64,000 bases of DNA from Coffea arabica (taxonomy: Eukaryota > Streptophyta > Magnoliopsida > Gentianales > Rubiaceae). The translations under genes were made by a program, and so were the position numbers. The stretch lies in NCBI RefSeq assembly GCF_036785885.1, contig NC_092322.1, positions 11,802,466 through 11,866,465 on the forward strand, in the 5' to 3' direction. Shown here piece by piece: positions 11,234-23,284 of the stretch; the stretch's first letter is position 1, and each line of letters begins with the position of its first letter. The notes under the pieces are model-generated. The model was not told the origin of the DNA. It made no database searches and saw nothing but the letters and a program-made list of their open reading frames with translations.

Positions 11234-12700
11234 CATACTGCAGCTTAAAAATTTTGAAGCAGCTGTAGAGAGCCAACAAAAAAAAAAAAGGGATCAAGAC
11301 TCTTTGTTAGGGAAGAGAAAAGAATTAAAAGAGAAAAAAGATTCTATAAAATTTGGAGGCTTACTAGGGATTAGGATTCAATTCATTAGCCTTGGCCTAT
11401 GTTGGCATGGCTCTTTTAGCACCAAGGGAAAAATGGGTTCATGTTGGAAAATTGAGGATTGGATTGTACTAGCTATAAGACATTTATTAACATGGTGAAT
11501 AACCAAACTTTTCATTTTTGGTGTAAAGACCCTAATGTAAAATTGAGGTTTCAGATTGCTCAGATGTTTGGTTTTGTTTGTTGATTTATGAAGTCAATCC
11601 TTCTTATTTTTATTTTCTTCATTTCTGTCCTTATGGCGTGATGCATATGTTAAACTTATGAAATTGCAGCTGACTTTTTGAGATAGGATATCTTTTTTTT
11701 TTTTTTTGTTAGAAAATTTCAAGTTTCAACACGATAATTTTCTCTAAGAACTTCAATATTATTCACTGCATTGTTCCTAAATTTTTAAAACTGACTCGAA
11801 ACATGAATTCCAAAAGAAAAGGGGGGAAGAAAACCAACAAATTTTAATCTACCAAAGAAAATTGTAAGAATATTTATGAGAGCGAGGTGCGGTAAATTTG
11901 TGGTCTTGGGGTTAAAATAAAAAGTTATTTGCTAGACTTAAGCAATCATCACTCATCAGAGGATGAGCTCAGGGTCCTACAGCCAATTAATTACAACATT
12001 TGCTGGTGTTAATGGTGCTGTACAGCTAAGATAGTGTTGTCCCAACATTAAACTCGAGAAAAGTAAGGTGAGAAATAGTGCTTTGATTTCAATTTGTCGG
12101 AAAACCCTGTACTCTGATTTCCTACTCTAAGCAAGTAATTTCGCAATTTTCTTTGGATTTGCTTTGTCCATGAAACAAATCCAAGATTGAAATAAAGGGA
12201 CGGGGTATTTAATTCTTCGGTCTGTCTAACGGGTGCGCGTATGAGCACTCGTTAAAAATATTTCAGGTGTAATATTTTTAAAAATATAAGATTAATTAGG
12301 AGACGTAAACAAATACAAATAAAAATGGGTAAGATTAAATAGAAAAAGCATATCAATGCAAGGAAGGACAATAATTATTAATAGGTGTGCGTGTATGGTA
12401 AATTAAATGAATATTAGGCGTGTTAGAGCGCTCATTAGAAAAATTCTTAATTTTTTTTTTTAAATCGAGCCTATTCAATCTTAGTTACTGTGTTGTTAAT
12501 CCTCTGACATCATCATCTGGTACAGCGGTAAAATTTTTATCTGAAGTTTTACATGCCTACGAATCCTGGCCAGAAAAAGCAACTGTGACTGGTTCTTGAT
12601 TAGATATTTCATTCGACTAACCAGCAAAGAACGATTGGTTAAATTTTGTGCATGTCTAAAGACATATATCATTGTCATGGATGCAAAACTTGGTAGATCA
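11234..12700. other. TTL 3' flank and intergenic
   Basis: The TTL 3'UTR should lie at the left end. No further gene is seen. About 12222-12450 holds two similar AACGGGTGCGC/GAGCACTCGTTA-like tracts (about 12227-12260 and 12416-12445) that may be the ends of a degraded short element. Its boundaries cannot be set. Confidence 0.4.
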
Positions 12701-12756
12701 ACATTTTGAAAATCTTCATTATCAAAAAAAAAAAAAAAAACATTTTGAAAATCTTC
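12701..12756 (+). mobile_element. Ultra-truncated poly(A) retroposon with 17-bp TSD
   Basis: ACATTTTGAAAATCTTC at 12701-12717 is repeated exactly at 12740-12756. Between them is only ATTATC followed by a run of A (12718-12739). The length of the duplication and the A tail indicate LINE-mediated insertion in which almost nothing but the tail was copied. The same ATTATC-poly(A) end appears on the minus strand at 61820-61801. Confidence 0.75.
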
Positions 12757-13967
12757 TCTTTTGTGCTAGACAAGCCGAAAATAGTGAAAGCAACTTTTGT
12801 TAAAAGATGTCATCACGTTCATTACCAAACAAAAAAGCTTGAAAGACGTGAGACTACGCTAGTTTTTGGTGAAAATAAAAAATAGCAGACCAAGTCCAGC
12901 AACTTATTATTTTGGCGGTGCGACTAGAATTTCAACAGTTATCTTCCAAGTATTATTAAGTCTCGTAATTTTTTTCCGACAACGGCAACAATCTATTGTA
13001 TTTTTACACTAATCTACGGTATGGAGGAAGGAGAAAATCAAAAGAGACTTACATGCGAGTTGAAAGGTGAACCACCAGATTAAATACATGCATTATTACA
13101 CTCTCTGAAATTTTTTTAAAAATGCTAGGTGAAGTTTAAACTCTCAACCTAGTACATACGGGAGAGGTTTAAAGAGGTTCTTCCTAATTATTGAACCAAA
13201 GTCTAATAGTTTGTTAAGTCTAATAGTTGGGGCAGCAACTCTTGAAAATGCTTATGGCGACTAAGTCTTTTGTCATCTTACAAATCCACATCTAACCTGT
13301 ATAAAGTCTATCCAGCTTAATGCCCAAACCAACTTTTTTTTAAAAAAATTTTTTAGTAAGGGAAGGGTGGAGTTTTAAGTAGACGGAAGCAGGTAAAAAA
13401 AAATTAAAATCCAGAATCTCTATACTTTAAGATCAAACTTTAATCACCAAATCAAAACTTCCTTGGCAAACCAACCTTGAATGCACGTAAAAATAACTAC
13501 TAGTAATAAATTTTGTATCATCACTCTTGAGGTAAGAGAAAAGATACAGTAGTAGTATTCTATTTGTTCAATTGCGAATGCGATATTTCTAAATTTCACT
13601 TTTTTGATATCAAATTAGAGTCACCATATTAAAAGCAACGAAAAAAATATTAGTTGCTTTCTGATTATGTCATTTGAGAAACAATCTCTGCAAATCCAAT
13701 GCACATGTATTTTGATTCAAAGATTACATGTGTATATTTCTCCAATCGGACCTTATAGAGACAGAATGTTTATATCTTTCCATAAGAAATTAAATTCCTC
13801 AAAAGTGACTCTAATATTAGGACCGAAGTAGCACGTCATTTTTAGGGACTTTTGGGGTTCAAGCCAACGTTTGAGGGGGATATGACCAAACATTTGGTTT
13901 CAAGTTGTATACTCGTAATACATGACTTTCAAGCTAACCAAACATACATGTACACTCCAATTGGACT

Positions 13968-14075
13968 GAAGGTTATTTGAAATATTTATTTGAGATATAT
14001 ACTGTAGCACTTTTCTGTGATGTGATATATGTGAGACAAAAAGATAGTTGGAAATTACGTGTATAATACAATCAA
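13968..14075 (+). mobile_element. GTTTGGAT-family MITE, interior fragment
   Basis: It shares the family core ACTGTAGCACTTTT...GTGATGTGATATATGTGAGA with the full copy at 26120-26288. The terminal repeats are worn away. Confidence 0.5.
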
Positions 14076-14774
14076 TTTCTCTAAGAAGATATTGGTATTC
14101 ATACTCTCATTTTAATTTCTTGGTATTCCAATTCGCTTCCTAAATAATATCTAAAAAGTGGAAAAAAGGTTAATTTGGAAGTGGAAACATCACTTCCCTT
14201 TTTGGGAGGAATAGGAAGAAAATGGTGTCAGAACTTTGAATGCAAGGATCATGAGATTGAATTCCTGGTCCCAAATTAAAACATAAAAGGCACAAAGCAA
14301 TTGAAGCAAATGAAGCTGGCAGGCCTGGCTCATTCAAGTGGGGTTGGCATCATGAAATATTTTCACCCGTTTAACAAACTACTCAAAATTAAAGAAGGCA
14401 AAAGAAACTGCAATCTTAGCAGAATCAACTACAGAAGCAATGACATCTTTCTCTTTGTTCCTATAAAGAGTTAAAATTCAACTGTTCAAGTTCATAAATT
14501 TGTGATTTTGAATGAGTAGCCTGTCATTATACACAGCAAGGTTCCGTGCAATAATACTGTCGGACCTTGTAAGTAGCTGTCCTAATGGATTATTAGCATT
14601 AACGGTAAAAAAAAAAAATATTACTTTTTGCACAAAATGATTGGCTGTGTGTGATTTTTGAAACTTGACCCTGCCTGCAAGAATTTGTCTACTATTGGAG
14701 ACAATGATCCTATTATGTAGCTGAGAGTTTGAGTTGCAACAGTAGTTGCACATGTTAGTTGAAAAATAATTTGG

Positions 14775-14875
14775 AAAAAATTATTGAAATAACACTGAAG
14801 TACTTTTATATGATGTGATATATTTGAAAAAAAAAATAATTAAAAATTATGTTTATAGTGTAAGCTGAATAATAT
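14775..14875 (+). mobile_element. GTTTGGAT-family MITE, interior fragment
   Basis: The diverged core GAAGTACTTTTATATGATGTGATATAT matches the family consensus order (ATTATTGAAATAA, then the core, then AATTAAAAAT). The outer ends are lost or unrecognisable. Confidence 0.45.
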
Positions 14876-15164
14876 TTATTTATTATTATTTTTTTCTTTT
14901 TGGCAAATCAAGCTAATCACTGGAAACTGAGAAGGGATGGATCAAATAATATAAAAGAATGGAGCGGAGCGTAAGTAAAAAGTTTCGAGTTTCGGGGTTC
15001 CAAACCTCCCACTATATATATATATATATAAGCCAAGCTAACCAGGGCGACCCAATGCCAGATTGTGAATTGTGGACTTAAGCCCAAAAAGGGAATGCTA
15101 CTATTCAAGCAATCATGGAAATCAAGGCCGGTTTAGGGCCCAGTTTTATGTGAGTACAAGAATT

Positions 15165-15365
15165 TGTATACTATTGGTGACAATGATCGTATTATGTAGC
15201 TGAGAGTTTGAGTTGCAATAGTAATTGCACATGTTAGTTGGAAAAATAATGTCAGTTTGTTGGGAGAGAGATGAATTGGATGAGTTTGAGTTGCAATAGT
15301 AATTGCACATATTAGTTGGAAAAATAATGCCAGTTTGTTGGGAGAGAAATGGATTGGATGGTTGA
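15165..15365. repeat. Local tandem duplication, unit about 80 bp
   Basis: A unit beginning GAGTTTGAGTTGCAATAGTA and including ATTGCACAT, TTAGTTGGAAAAATAAT and CAGTTTGTTGGGAGAGA occurs twice in tandem (from about 15206 and 15281). A related block lies at 14690-14770. The paired open frames on the minus strand only reflect the duplication. Confidence 0.7.
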
Positions 15366-15632
15366 GGCAAAGAGTGCAAATGAGAGATCTCGAGTTCGAC
15401 AAGTTCTACTGACACTAAAAAAAGAAAAATAAATAAAAAAAAATAATGCCAGTTTGTTAATGGTGGACTTTAGCCCAAATGGGAAATGTCCCTAAACCAT
15501 TAACCAAACAAAGCAATCGGACCCGTTTAAGGCCCAATTTTCTAATGAGCACAAGGCTGTTGCGAGGAAAATTCTTCAACTTCTTTGCTCACGGTCCATC
15601 AGTGTTTAAAATTCAACTAAACTATCTCGTCC

Positions 15633-16097
15633 TAGGACTGCAAACGAGTCGAGTCGAGTTGAACTTTGACCTAATCGAGTCGAGTCTCGACATAATTTCA
15701 TTGAACTCAAACTTGAGTTTGAGCTCGACGAACTGAAAATTTTAAGCTTGAGTTCGAAAAAAATAAAAAATAATTATTTTATTTTTTAAAAAATAAATAA
15801 AATAATATTTTTTTCTTAATAAATAATAAAATATTAAGGATATATATATGTAATTTTACTATTAAAATTAAAAAAATATATAAAATATATATACTTAAAA
15901 TAAAAAAAATATATACTTAAAATAAATATATATATATATATATATATACTTGAGCTCGCAAGCCTAACGAGCTTAATATTTTGAGCTCGAGTTCGAGCTC
16001 GATTTTGACTCGAGCCAGCTCGAGCTCGATATTGATCGAGTTCGAGTTGAACTTAACTTGAGCCGCTCGCGAGCGGTTCGATTCGTTTGCAGCCCTA
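15633..16097. mobile_element. hAT-like foldback element (GAGCTC-rich)
   Basis: The ends are TAGGACTGCAAACGAGTC at the left and, on the other strand, TAGGGCTGCAAACGAATCG at the right. The flanking 8-mers differ at one base: TCTCGTCC (15625-15632) and CCTCGTCC (16098-16105). The subterminal arms are full of TCGAGTTCGAGCTC motifs in inverted order around an AT-rich centre. A TAGGG start with an 8-bp TSD fits the hAT superfamily. The element is non-coding. Confidence 0.75.
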
Positions 16098-16105
16098 CCT
16101 CGTCC

Positions 16106-18258
16106 CCAAATTAGGCACATAAATCCCAATCTTTTTTATTTTTTTTTATTCTTTCACCCCAATCTATTAAGATATTCACTCTTCACCTAAAATCTCATCC
16201 AATAAAATTAACATTTATGTTTTTATAAGTTTGTGAGTTTCGATATGACAGTTTCTATGAAAATATTTAAAAGATTGTAGTTCTAAATTATAATACGAAA
16301 TTCCTTAGATTTCAAAATTAACTGTAAATTGCTCTCCATCTTTTCATTGTGCTTTGTATCTTTGCCTCCGTCTATTTTGATTTCTTTAAAACATCATTTC
16401 TCTCTCTCTTTCTGTTGTTCCCCTTAATTATGTAACTAGATCTTTGGTAAAACTAACACATTTAGGAATCCATTCTAGCGATTGGATCCAATGTTCAAAC
16501 TTCAATATGAGCTTAATAGCAGTTTACACAAAACAAGAGATAAATCCCATAAATCCTACAACATTTCTTTTAGTTCCATAAACTCTATTACCGACAGCAT
16601 CTCTCGAATCTAGTCAATTGTCCCTTTGCAACTGGTTGCAATATGCTTCCTCCGTCTCAAATTGTTTGTTGCATTTTGGAATTTCAACCTTTTAAAAATA
16701 GTGGATCGGTAGTGACGTTAGAGAATTTGTTTTTAAGGCTGCCCTCAAACATTAAAATTTAAATTGGAATTTAGTACGAAATATAAATAAAAGTAAGGAT
16801 AATATTTTTTAAAAAAAATCAAAAGCAACTTTAACTTTGATAATATAATAAATATTTTGAAATATTTTAAAATAAAAAAAAATGACACTTTCAATGGGAA
16901 TAATCCAAAATGCAGTTTCGACCTTTATGACACATGTTTATAGAATGGCGTCACACTCTTCCCTCGTATTGAAAGGTAAATCAAGCTTACACCATAAAGC
17001 CTTCTCAACTGCCCTAGACGGCTGGACCTAACTTTACATCTTGATCAGGGAATGAGCGATGGAAATAGATATAAATGAAATGAGGACACATGTTTTTCTT
17101 TTTCTTTACCCCCTTGTTGTTTGAGAAACAAAGAAGAAAAACGTTTCCCTCATTCAAAATATCCATTCATTTGAAAACAAATGTTTTTCACGTATATCAG
17201 TCTAACAAAAAAAAAAAAAAAAAAAACGCGTTTCTCGATCGGATTGAATTGATTGTACCACCCACTCATCGTAGAATTCTTTTGCAATTTGGGGCTGCTT
17301 TGCTAGCGGGCAGAATTGTGCTTTTGACTGGAAAATTAAACGTCCAAGAAAGTGCGTAAATGATCATCTGATATTTCAAATGAATAGCTATATTTACATT
17401 CTGGAGTCTTGATTTAAATTCTTGGCTTGTGTTTCAAAGAACCCGTAAGATTAGCAGAATTGAGAACGATTGGATTTAGGATAAAAGGATGCGGGCCCGA
17501 TCTTTCCAATTTGTTGTTAACAAAACCATCATCTCTTTTTTTTTTTTTTTTTCCTTTGAGTTGGATGAAAATAATTGATCAATTAGTTGATGCTTTTAAT
17601 TGCCACATAAGTCAACCATTTGTATATAATGCAGATCTAAAGCTGCCTATAAGATTCATTTTCTTAACCCTCTTAATTCGCATGCAGTTATGTGTCTTAT
17701 TGGAACTACCTCATTATGCAAAGCACGCAAGATTTATCTTGAGGGAAGTTGAGGAAGTATTGAAAAGTGAGAGGCAATTTTTTCGTTTTCTTTGCATGCT
17801 TGGTTTGTTTGAGTGAAAGGGAAAAATGGAACAGAAAAGAAACATGGATGCTTCTTATGTGAAAAGGAGAAAGAGAAGGTTCAGTTAATTATTTCTGAAA
17901 GGCACTTAAAAACCACTATTGTCCACAAAGCTTGTAAATATTTTTCTCCTTCTTTTTTTTTTTTTTTTTTGGCTATATATGTTCCGTTCATTTTTGACGC
18001 AACATGTTTAGGGGTCTGCAAATGATTCTTCTTAGTGGAAAATATAATAGATATTCTTGCTTTTGCTTGAACAAAATGTCAAAGAAAAACAATTTCATGT
18101 ATCCTCATATTCATGCTTTTGTATTTAAGTTCTCAAAAAACCTTTTACTGTCATCATATAATCCTAGTAATTTGTTATATTTATTTTCTTTTGCTATGTA
18201 TGAGCCAATAAAGCATTCAAGGGTATAGTACTGCACAGTTTGGCACATGTTAAAACTT
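16106..18258. other. Intergenic, unassigned open frames
   Basis: Open frames of 70-130 codons around 17090-18025 lie between poly(A) and poly(T) runs and match no family I know. No splice structure links them into a gene. Confidence 0.35.
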
Positions 18259-18673
18259 TTAAGTACTTTGTCACTTGTCAAAACAAAAGCCAAAAAAAGT
18301 CCTCCGTAATTTCAAAATATATAACATGACATCTCATACTTTGAACTAAATTGTAAAAGTGACTGAATCTATTAAAATTGATGGACAGACGAAATGACAA
18401 AAATGCCCTGATATAACTAATCAAAAGGCAATTCAACAAAATCATTTGTTTCATTCTCTAGAGAGAGAATTGTGGGTTAAGGGATAGAACATATATATTT
18501 GTTAAAAATTAGGTATAAAAAATTTGTTATTAGGCTCCAATAAGTCATTTCAGTTAATTTTAACTGATTCTATCACTTTTACAATTTAGTTCATAAAATG
18601 AGATGTCATCACAGGAGGCTTTTTGTATATTAAGTTTACCACAAGGGTTTTTTTGTTTTTTTGTTTTTTACCC
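18259..18673. mobile_element. Foldback element related to the 24010-24372 MULE-MITE
   Basis: Inverted arms share GACATCTCAT and ACTAAATTGTAAAAGTGA-type tracts (left about 18297-18375, right about 18565-18620). The right end TTTTTTACCC matches the end of the 24010-24372 element. TTAAAACTT occurs on both sides (18250-18258 and 18674-18682), but the left terminus lacks the expected GGGT. Either that end has diverged or the flanking match is chance in AT-rich DNA. Confidence 0.55.
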
Positions 18674-18692
18674 TTAAAACTTTAAGAGCCGA

Positions 18693-18833
18693 TTTGAATT
18701 GATATTTTCAGGAGTTTTAGTAAAAAAATATATATATATACTATAATAATTTGATGTATGTAATATGGGAAGGTAATTGAAAAATATTTTTAAAAAATAT
18801 AAAAATTTTTCTACAAAAAATTACAATTCAAAC
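18693..18833. mobile_element. Short MITE with TTTGAATTG ends
   Basis: TTTGAATTG at the left and CAATTCAAA at the right bracket a 141-bp AT-rich core. The core resembles that of the GTTTGGAT family (ATAATTTGATGTATGTAATAT). It abuts the foldback element just to its left. Confidence 0.5.
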
Positions 18834-19623
18834 GAGGCCTAAATCTTCCGCCCCATTCCCTGCCCCTCAATGGAGCCTCGTCAACAAATTTCTACCACAT
18901 ATCCCCATTTCTGAGTTCACGTGAGACTTTAGTCTTGGAGCTGAGCCAGATTCCTTGAGAGGCAAATGCAACATAAATGATCTTCATTTCTCTCAAACAT
19001 TGAATAAGATCCATTGTTTGGCCCGATTCCATGATTCACAAAAGTCTGTAATCTTAAAAAATGCATACAAAATTCCAATATTTTCATAAAGGGGAGGAGG
19101 AAATAGTTTTTTTTTTTAAAATAAATAAATAAATAAACACACAACAGAGAAGCGTGTGCTGTGGGTATAAATCACAAAATTACATAATTCTAAGAAATTA
19201 AAAACAGTAATCCACTTAACAAAAAGATTGTGCAAATCTAATAAATTAAAAACAGCAATCCACTTAAGAAAAGGAAAATGTTATTTGCACTCCATATTTT
19301 GTTAATTACACTCCCACCATTTGTTTTATCATATAATCTAATAAATAAAAGCTAATATAATAATAAAAACGATAGTGAAAATGTGATTAACAAGAATAAG
19401 AATAAGAATATAAATAATATTTTTTTTTAAATCCTTTTTTTTCTCTGTGGGATACCAAGGAAACAAGCTCTCTCCTTGCCTATGAACTTCTTAGAGGTTC
19501 CAACAGCGTTGACCATTGTGTTTTTATATTCAGACCAAATAAGACTCGGCTGAATTTAGGGATCAAAGTCAACAAGTTCGACTAGTTGAATTATGGTCCA
19601 ACCAAATGATGTCCTAATGACAT

Positions 19624-19648
19624 CACACACACACACACACACACACAC
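19624..19648. repeat. (CA)n microsatellite
   Basis: A perfect CA dinucleotide run of 25 bp in intergenic DNA. Confidence 0.95.
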
Positions 19649-20854
19649 GTATATAACGTCTTAACTAGGCATTTTGGTGACCTTATAACTAATAGAAACA
19701 ATTTATGCAAATTGAGCCTAGAAATATAATTTGAAAATATTTACGGTCCAATTATAATTTATTAAAACAACTAAGGTCAAAATATAATATCAAAAGATTT
19801 CAAGGAATCAAAAGGCTATTAAATAATGAAACCTTATTCATTCTTTTTCTCAGTGATGGGCTTTTGTCTTTTCCGCAACTACAAGCATCATTCTAGTTTC
19901 TTCCCTAATTCCATTAGGATCTTACACGCACCCACAGACAGTTTGACTTTATTATTAAAAAGATAAAAAGTGTTAGAATAGAAAGAAACTATAAAAAAAC
20001 TAATTATAAAATAATTAAACCCAAGTATCCAAAAAAATCTGTTAATTCTTTTCAATTAGGCATGTCATCTCAAAGAAAGAATATAGATAATTAAAATAAT
20101 AAATTTCACATATAAATAAATATATCGATGCCATTAGTAAAATTTAAAAAAAAAATATGGAGTTAGTTCTTGCTTTGAATAGTCAGAATATGATAACAAA
20201 GCTATTGGGGTCAACCCAGACGAGGAAGAAAAAGTATGCATGGTTAGAAAAATAGAGATATTTGTGAAATTCGTTCACAAAAGTTTTACAAAATTATGGA
20301 TGGCAATGAAACAAGCTTAGGACGGGGAGCCCTGAGTTGGAGGATTGAGAACTGGTGAAGATGGAGATGAAGAGATGGTTGTCTCCACAAATGGCCATGG
20401 ATTCTCCACACTGCCCCCAAGAGCTGGACGTTTACGTTACTTGGGGAGAGCAATAATAAGATAAAAATAAATCAAAGAGAGGGAAAGATGTGACTTTGTT
20501 GGTGACTTTTTAAAGGAAAAAGATAGCTTTCATTTAGTGATTGAGAGAATTTATACACAAAAAGACGGAGAGTTGAAGATCCCTCCTGTCCTGTTTGGAT
20601 TACTATTTTTAAAAATTTTTTATAAAAAATATATTGTAATAATTTAATATAAATATAAAATAAAAAATAACTAAAAAATACGGTCGCAAAAAATATAAAA
20701 TCTTTTGCCACAAATTAAGAAACAACACTACACCTGTTTATGCGTTTTTTTTTTTTTTTTTTTTTTTCACAACCGTAAAAGCAAATTGGAAAGAAATAAA
20801 AGAAACTGAAAAGATGGGAAGCTTATCTTAACAATGGCTGATAATAACATGATG

Positions 20855-20990
20855 GGGAAAAAAAATCTCTATGGTTATTAAATTACGGCTCGCATCGACT
20901 TTTACTGATTATTAAATAAATAATTTTTTGGTATAAATTAATCACAATTATTCCGCCGATTATTACTCTTAATCTGTTAAATAATCAAAG
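20855..20990. mobile_element. Half copy of the long-TIR MULE-type MITE
   Basis: It follows the left arm of the 5635-6112 element in order (AAATCTC-ATGGT, CAACTTTT/CGACTTTT, CTCTTAATCT then AATAATC). No right arm follows, so it is a truncated or rearranged copy. Confidence 0.55.
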
Positions 20991-21332
20991 CGAGGAATGG
21001 ACAATATTGACACCCTTCCATTTTATATCTATACTTTCGATGCACTGGTTTCTCAAAACACCAATATTTATTAATTTAGTATTGAAATTTGCGCTGCCCT
21101 TACGGTTTAGTATAGGGAAGTGTGGGTTAATAGTTTCCTTAAGCAAATCCGATACAATCACATAAACTACCAACATTAGCCAAATCACCCATCTCTACAA
21201 TAAAATTGTGCAATAAAGCAAATCTTATTCCATGAAAATTTATTCCCCAATACAGTACACACACAGATCACTCGAGACCCCCGCGGAAAACGAAAACCGA
21301 AACACAAACATTAAACCAAGCCAAACAAGTCT

Positions 21333-21957
21333 TTAAATCTCGGCAACAACAGAAGATGAGCCCTTTGACTTTGACTTCTCCCCGATCACCACATGATTCT
21401 CACCACCACAATAGTTCCTGATAGCAGTGAGCTCATACGGCGACGTATCAGTGGCCAGCCACTGCTCCACCGTGAACTGCTGCTGGAAACAAGCCTTGTG
21501 GACCCCCGTGGTGGTGACTTCCACATAGTTGACGTACCATCCGTGGTGAGAGCCCGACCCGTCTGATGTCAAATTCATGGCACAAACCGGACCCGTCAAG
21601 CATGGACCTCTCCCACTGAAGATGTCCAAGTTTCCCCTCTCGAAGTAGTTGTAACCCGGACCCATTAGCCCGCCCCAAGCTTCCAGGTCGTTGATCCTGA
21701 TGCCGTACCCGTCTGCATCGTAAAGGGTCAGGGATATGATTGAGTCCGTCCCGCCTTTCAGGATCGACCCGGTTCTTATATATACACTGTAAACACAATC
21801 TGGATCCTGCACCAAAAATAAGGGTTATGGAATTGGAAAGGAAAAAAACGTGAAATGGGATATGGGAAAGAAGACTTACGTCAGATCGGGAAATGGTGAA
21901 GATGGAGAGGAGGATGAAGAGAGGGAACCATAGGCGGTTGACTTCATTAGTGGCCAT
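21333..21957 (-). CDS. PLAT: Secreted PLAT-domain protein, copy 1
   Basis: Exons are 21957-21880 and 21806-21333, joined in phase 0, giving 183 aa, the length usual for plant PLAT1-type proteins. Residues 1-25 form a signal peptide (hydrophobic LWFPLFILLSIFTI). A single PLAT/LH2 beta-sandwich follows (about 27-150), with DPDCVYSVYIRTG, the GGTDSIISLTLYDADG stretch, FSGRGPCL and HHGWYVNYVEV. Four core cysteines (C30 and those in GPC, PVC and KAC) and a late NYC suggest disulphides. NLTSDGSG carries an N-glycosylation sequon. Arabidopsis PLAT proteins are ER/secretory proteins induced by ABA and abiotic stress. The tail is Lys/Ser-rich and differs from copy 2. Confidence 0.93.
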
Positions 21958-22040
21958 GGCGGCTTCTTCTTCTTCCTCCTCCTCTGGCTCTCAGTTTCTT
22001 GTTTTTCTAGTGTTTTTTAAGCTATATCTGATTGGTCTGT

Positions 22041-22048
22041 ATAAATAG
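22041..22048 (-). promoter_or_regulatory. Candidate TATA element of PLAT copy 1
   Basis: On the minus strand TATTTATA lies about 85 bp upstream of the ATG, with a CCAAT motif close by on the same strand. Position is reasonable; the element is not a consensus TATA box. Confidence 0.35.
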
Positions 22049-22167
22049 AAGTGGACGGTGTAGATGGACCTTAGTGAGCTGAACGTACTCGAAGAAAAAC
22101 AAAAGGAAAGGGCAGAAAAAGGACCAATCTCCATTTCTTTTTCTTTTTTTTTTTTAAATAAGAAGTA

Positions 22168-22326
22168 TGTTTGGATAAGAATTATTTATCAAAAAAATAT
22201 TTTGCTTACACGGTAATAATATTTTTTAACATATCTTTTTATTTTCTCAATCATATTTTTATTTCATGTATATTTCATCACAAAAGATATTACATTAATT
22301 ATTTCAAATAATTTCCTATCCAAACA
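22168..22326 (-). mobile_element. GTTTGGAT-family MITE, full length
   Basis: TGTTTGGATA at the left and TATCCAAACA at the right form the terminal inverted repeats, and the arms extend to GAAnTTATTT. On the minus strand the core TTTTGTGATGAAATATACATG matches the family. I could not define a target-site duplication. Confidence 0.7.
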
Positions 22327-22511
22327 CATTAATTAATATTTCAAATTATCTGTTGCTTTGAATAATTAAAGCCTGATAATTAATTTGAGATGAAAGAAAG
22401 TATGGTGGCAAAAAATGAGACATTTACGATGCTTCCCAAAACTTGGATGACTATTATGATTGGACATTTTGTGAAGATTTGATAAAACAGAACTCTCGAG
22501 TAATATATGAG

Positions 22512-22678
22512 TGTTTGGACAGCTAAATCATTTTACATAATATTTCGCTAATATTATAAACATATTTTTCAACTCACTTTTTTATATTATCAACAACTTT
22601 TTTATCTCGCAAACATAACCTTACAAAAAATGGTAGGTAATTATCTCAAATAATACTCTATTCAAACACAAATATTTC
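22512..22678 (-). mobile_element. GTTTGGAT-family MITE, full length
   Basis: TGTTTGGACAG and TTCAAACA ends bracket 167 bp. Subterminal TAATATTT/AAATAAT tracts and a central ATAAACATATTTTTCAACTC match the copy at 45818-45974 closely. Confidence 0.7.
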
Positions 22679-23069
22679 GTAGTAATAACTGTTTCCTTTT
22701 GTCTTGTGTATGCTAAAATCATTGTAGCACTATAGTAATTTTCTAGTGTATCCCATCATGATTCTTTAATATTCCCTTTTCTTTAGTTTAAGTTTACGTT
22801 AATGGAGTGGTTGAAAAAAAAAAGAAAAAAGAAGAGAGTAAGCAGTTGGAAAGCAGATGTGAAATTCCTAAATTATATGAGAAATAATCACACATGATGT
22901 CTACCACAAAGATTGGTTCTGTAACTTCTGTTTTTACTAATGGTAACTTAACAACCCTTAAAGCATACAACAGGAAGTAAAAGCACATGGTCTGGTAAAA
23001 TTTTACTAGAATCTTTTGTTGGTTCTTGGATCGCGCACCTTGCTGTGTCTGACATACGCTGGTCGAATC

Positions 23070-23284
23070 GGAAATGGGGCAAGACAACCGTTCCTGAAGG
23101 TTCACGGTCACGGTGTGGCCTCAAAAATTTGTGTGGCTCAGATTACAGCATGTAATTTGATTTTCATGTCATGTGTAGGGCCCACAAAAAAGTGCTGTAA
23201 AATTACGTCGTATGCAAAGTAAATTACATCATGTGCAATAAAAGTTACGCGCAGTTGAAGCAACCGTTTGTGCCCCGTGTCCGA
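23070..23284. mobile_element. Short TIR element, probably hAT-like
   Basis: GGAAATGGGGCAAGACAACCG at the left is an imperfect inverse of the right end, which on the other strand reads GGACACGGGGCACAAACGG. TCGAATC occurs directly on both sides (23063-23069 and 23285-23291), a 7-8 bp duplication. The 215-bp interior has no coding capacity. Confidence 0.5.

Larger units (their letters stand above)
12757..15140. other. Intergenic with MITE fragments
   Basis: No gene is supported. Partial copies of the GTTTGGAT family are recognisable by their interior at about 13968-14075 and 14775-14875. A block at about 14690-14770 is repeated at about 15165-15245. Around 13345-13395 is a fragment (TAGTAAGGGAAGGGTGGA) that recurs in altered form near 46660. 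Confidence 0.45.
18834..21332. other. Intergenic between MITEs and the first PLAT gene
   Basis: No gene is supported. The stretch contains the (CA)n run, a degraded GTTTGGAT-family copy at about 20590-20700 with only the left end clear, and a half copy of the long-TIR MULE-type element at about 20855-20990. Confidence 0.45.

Noticed and set aside
17090..18025. Cluster of frames that might be exons
   Set aside because: Interrupted by poly(A)/poly(T) runs, no compatible splice set and no family recognised.
21448..21957. 169-codon frame reading through the PLAT copy 1 intron
   Set aside because: It leaves the PLAT frame after the signal peptide; the spliced product restores the domain and matches copy 2.
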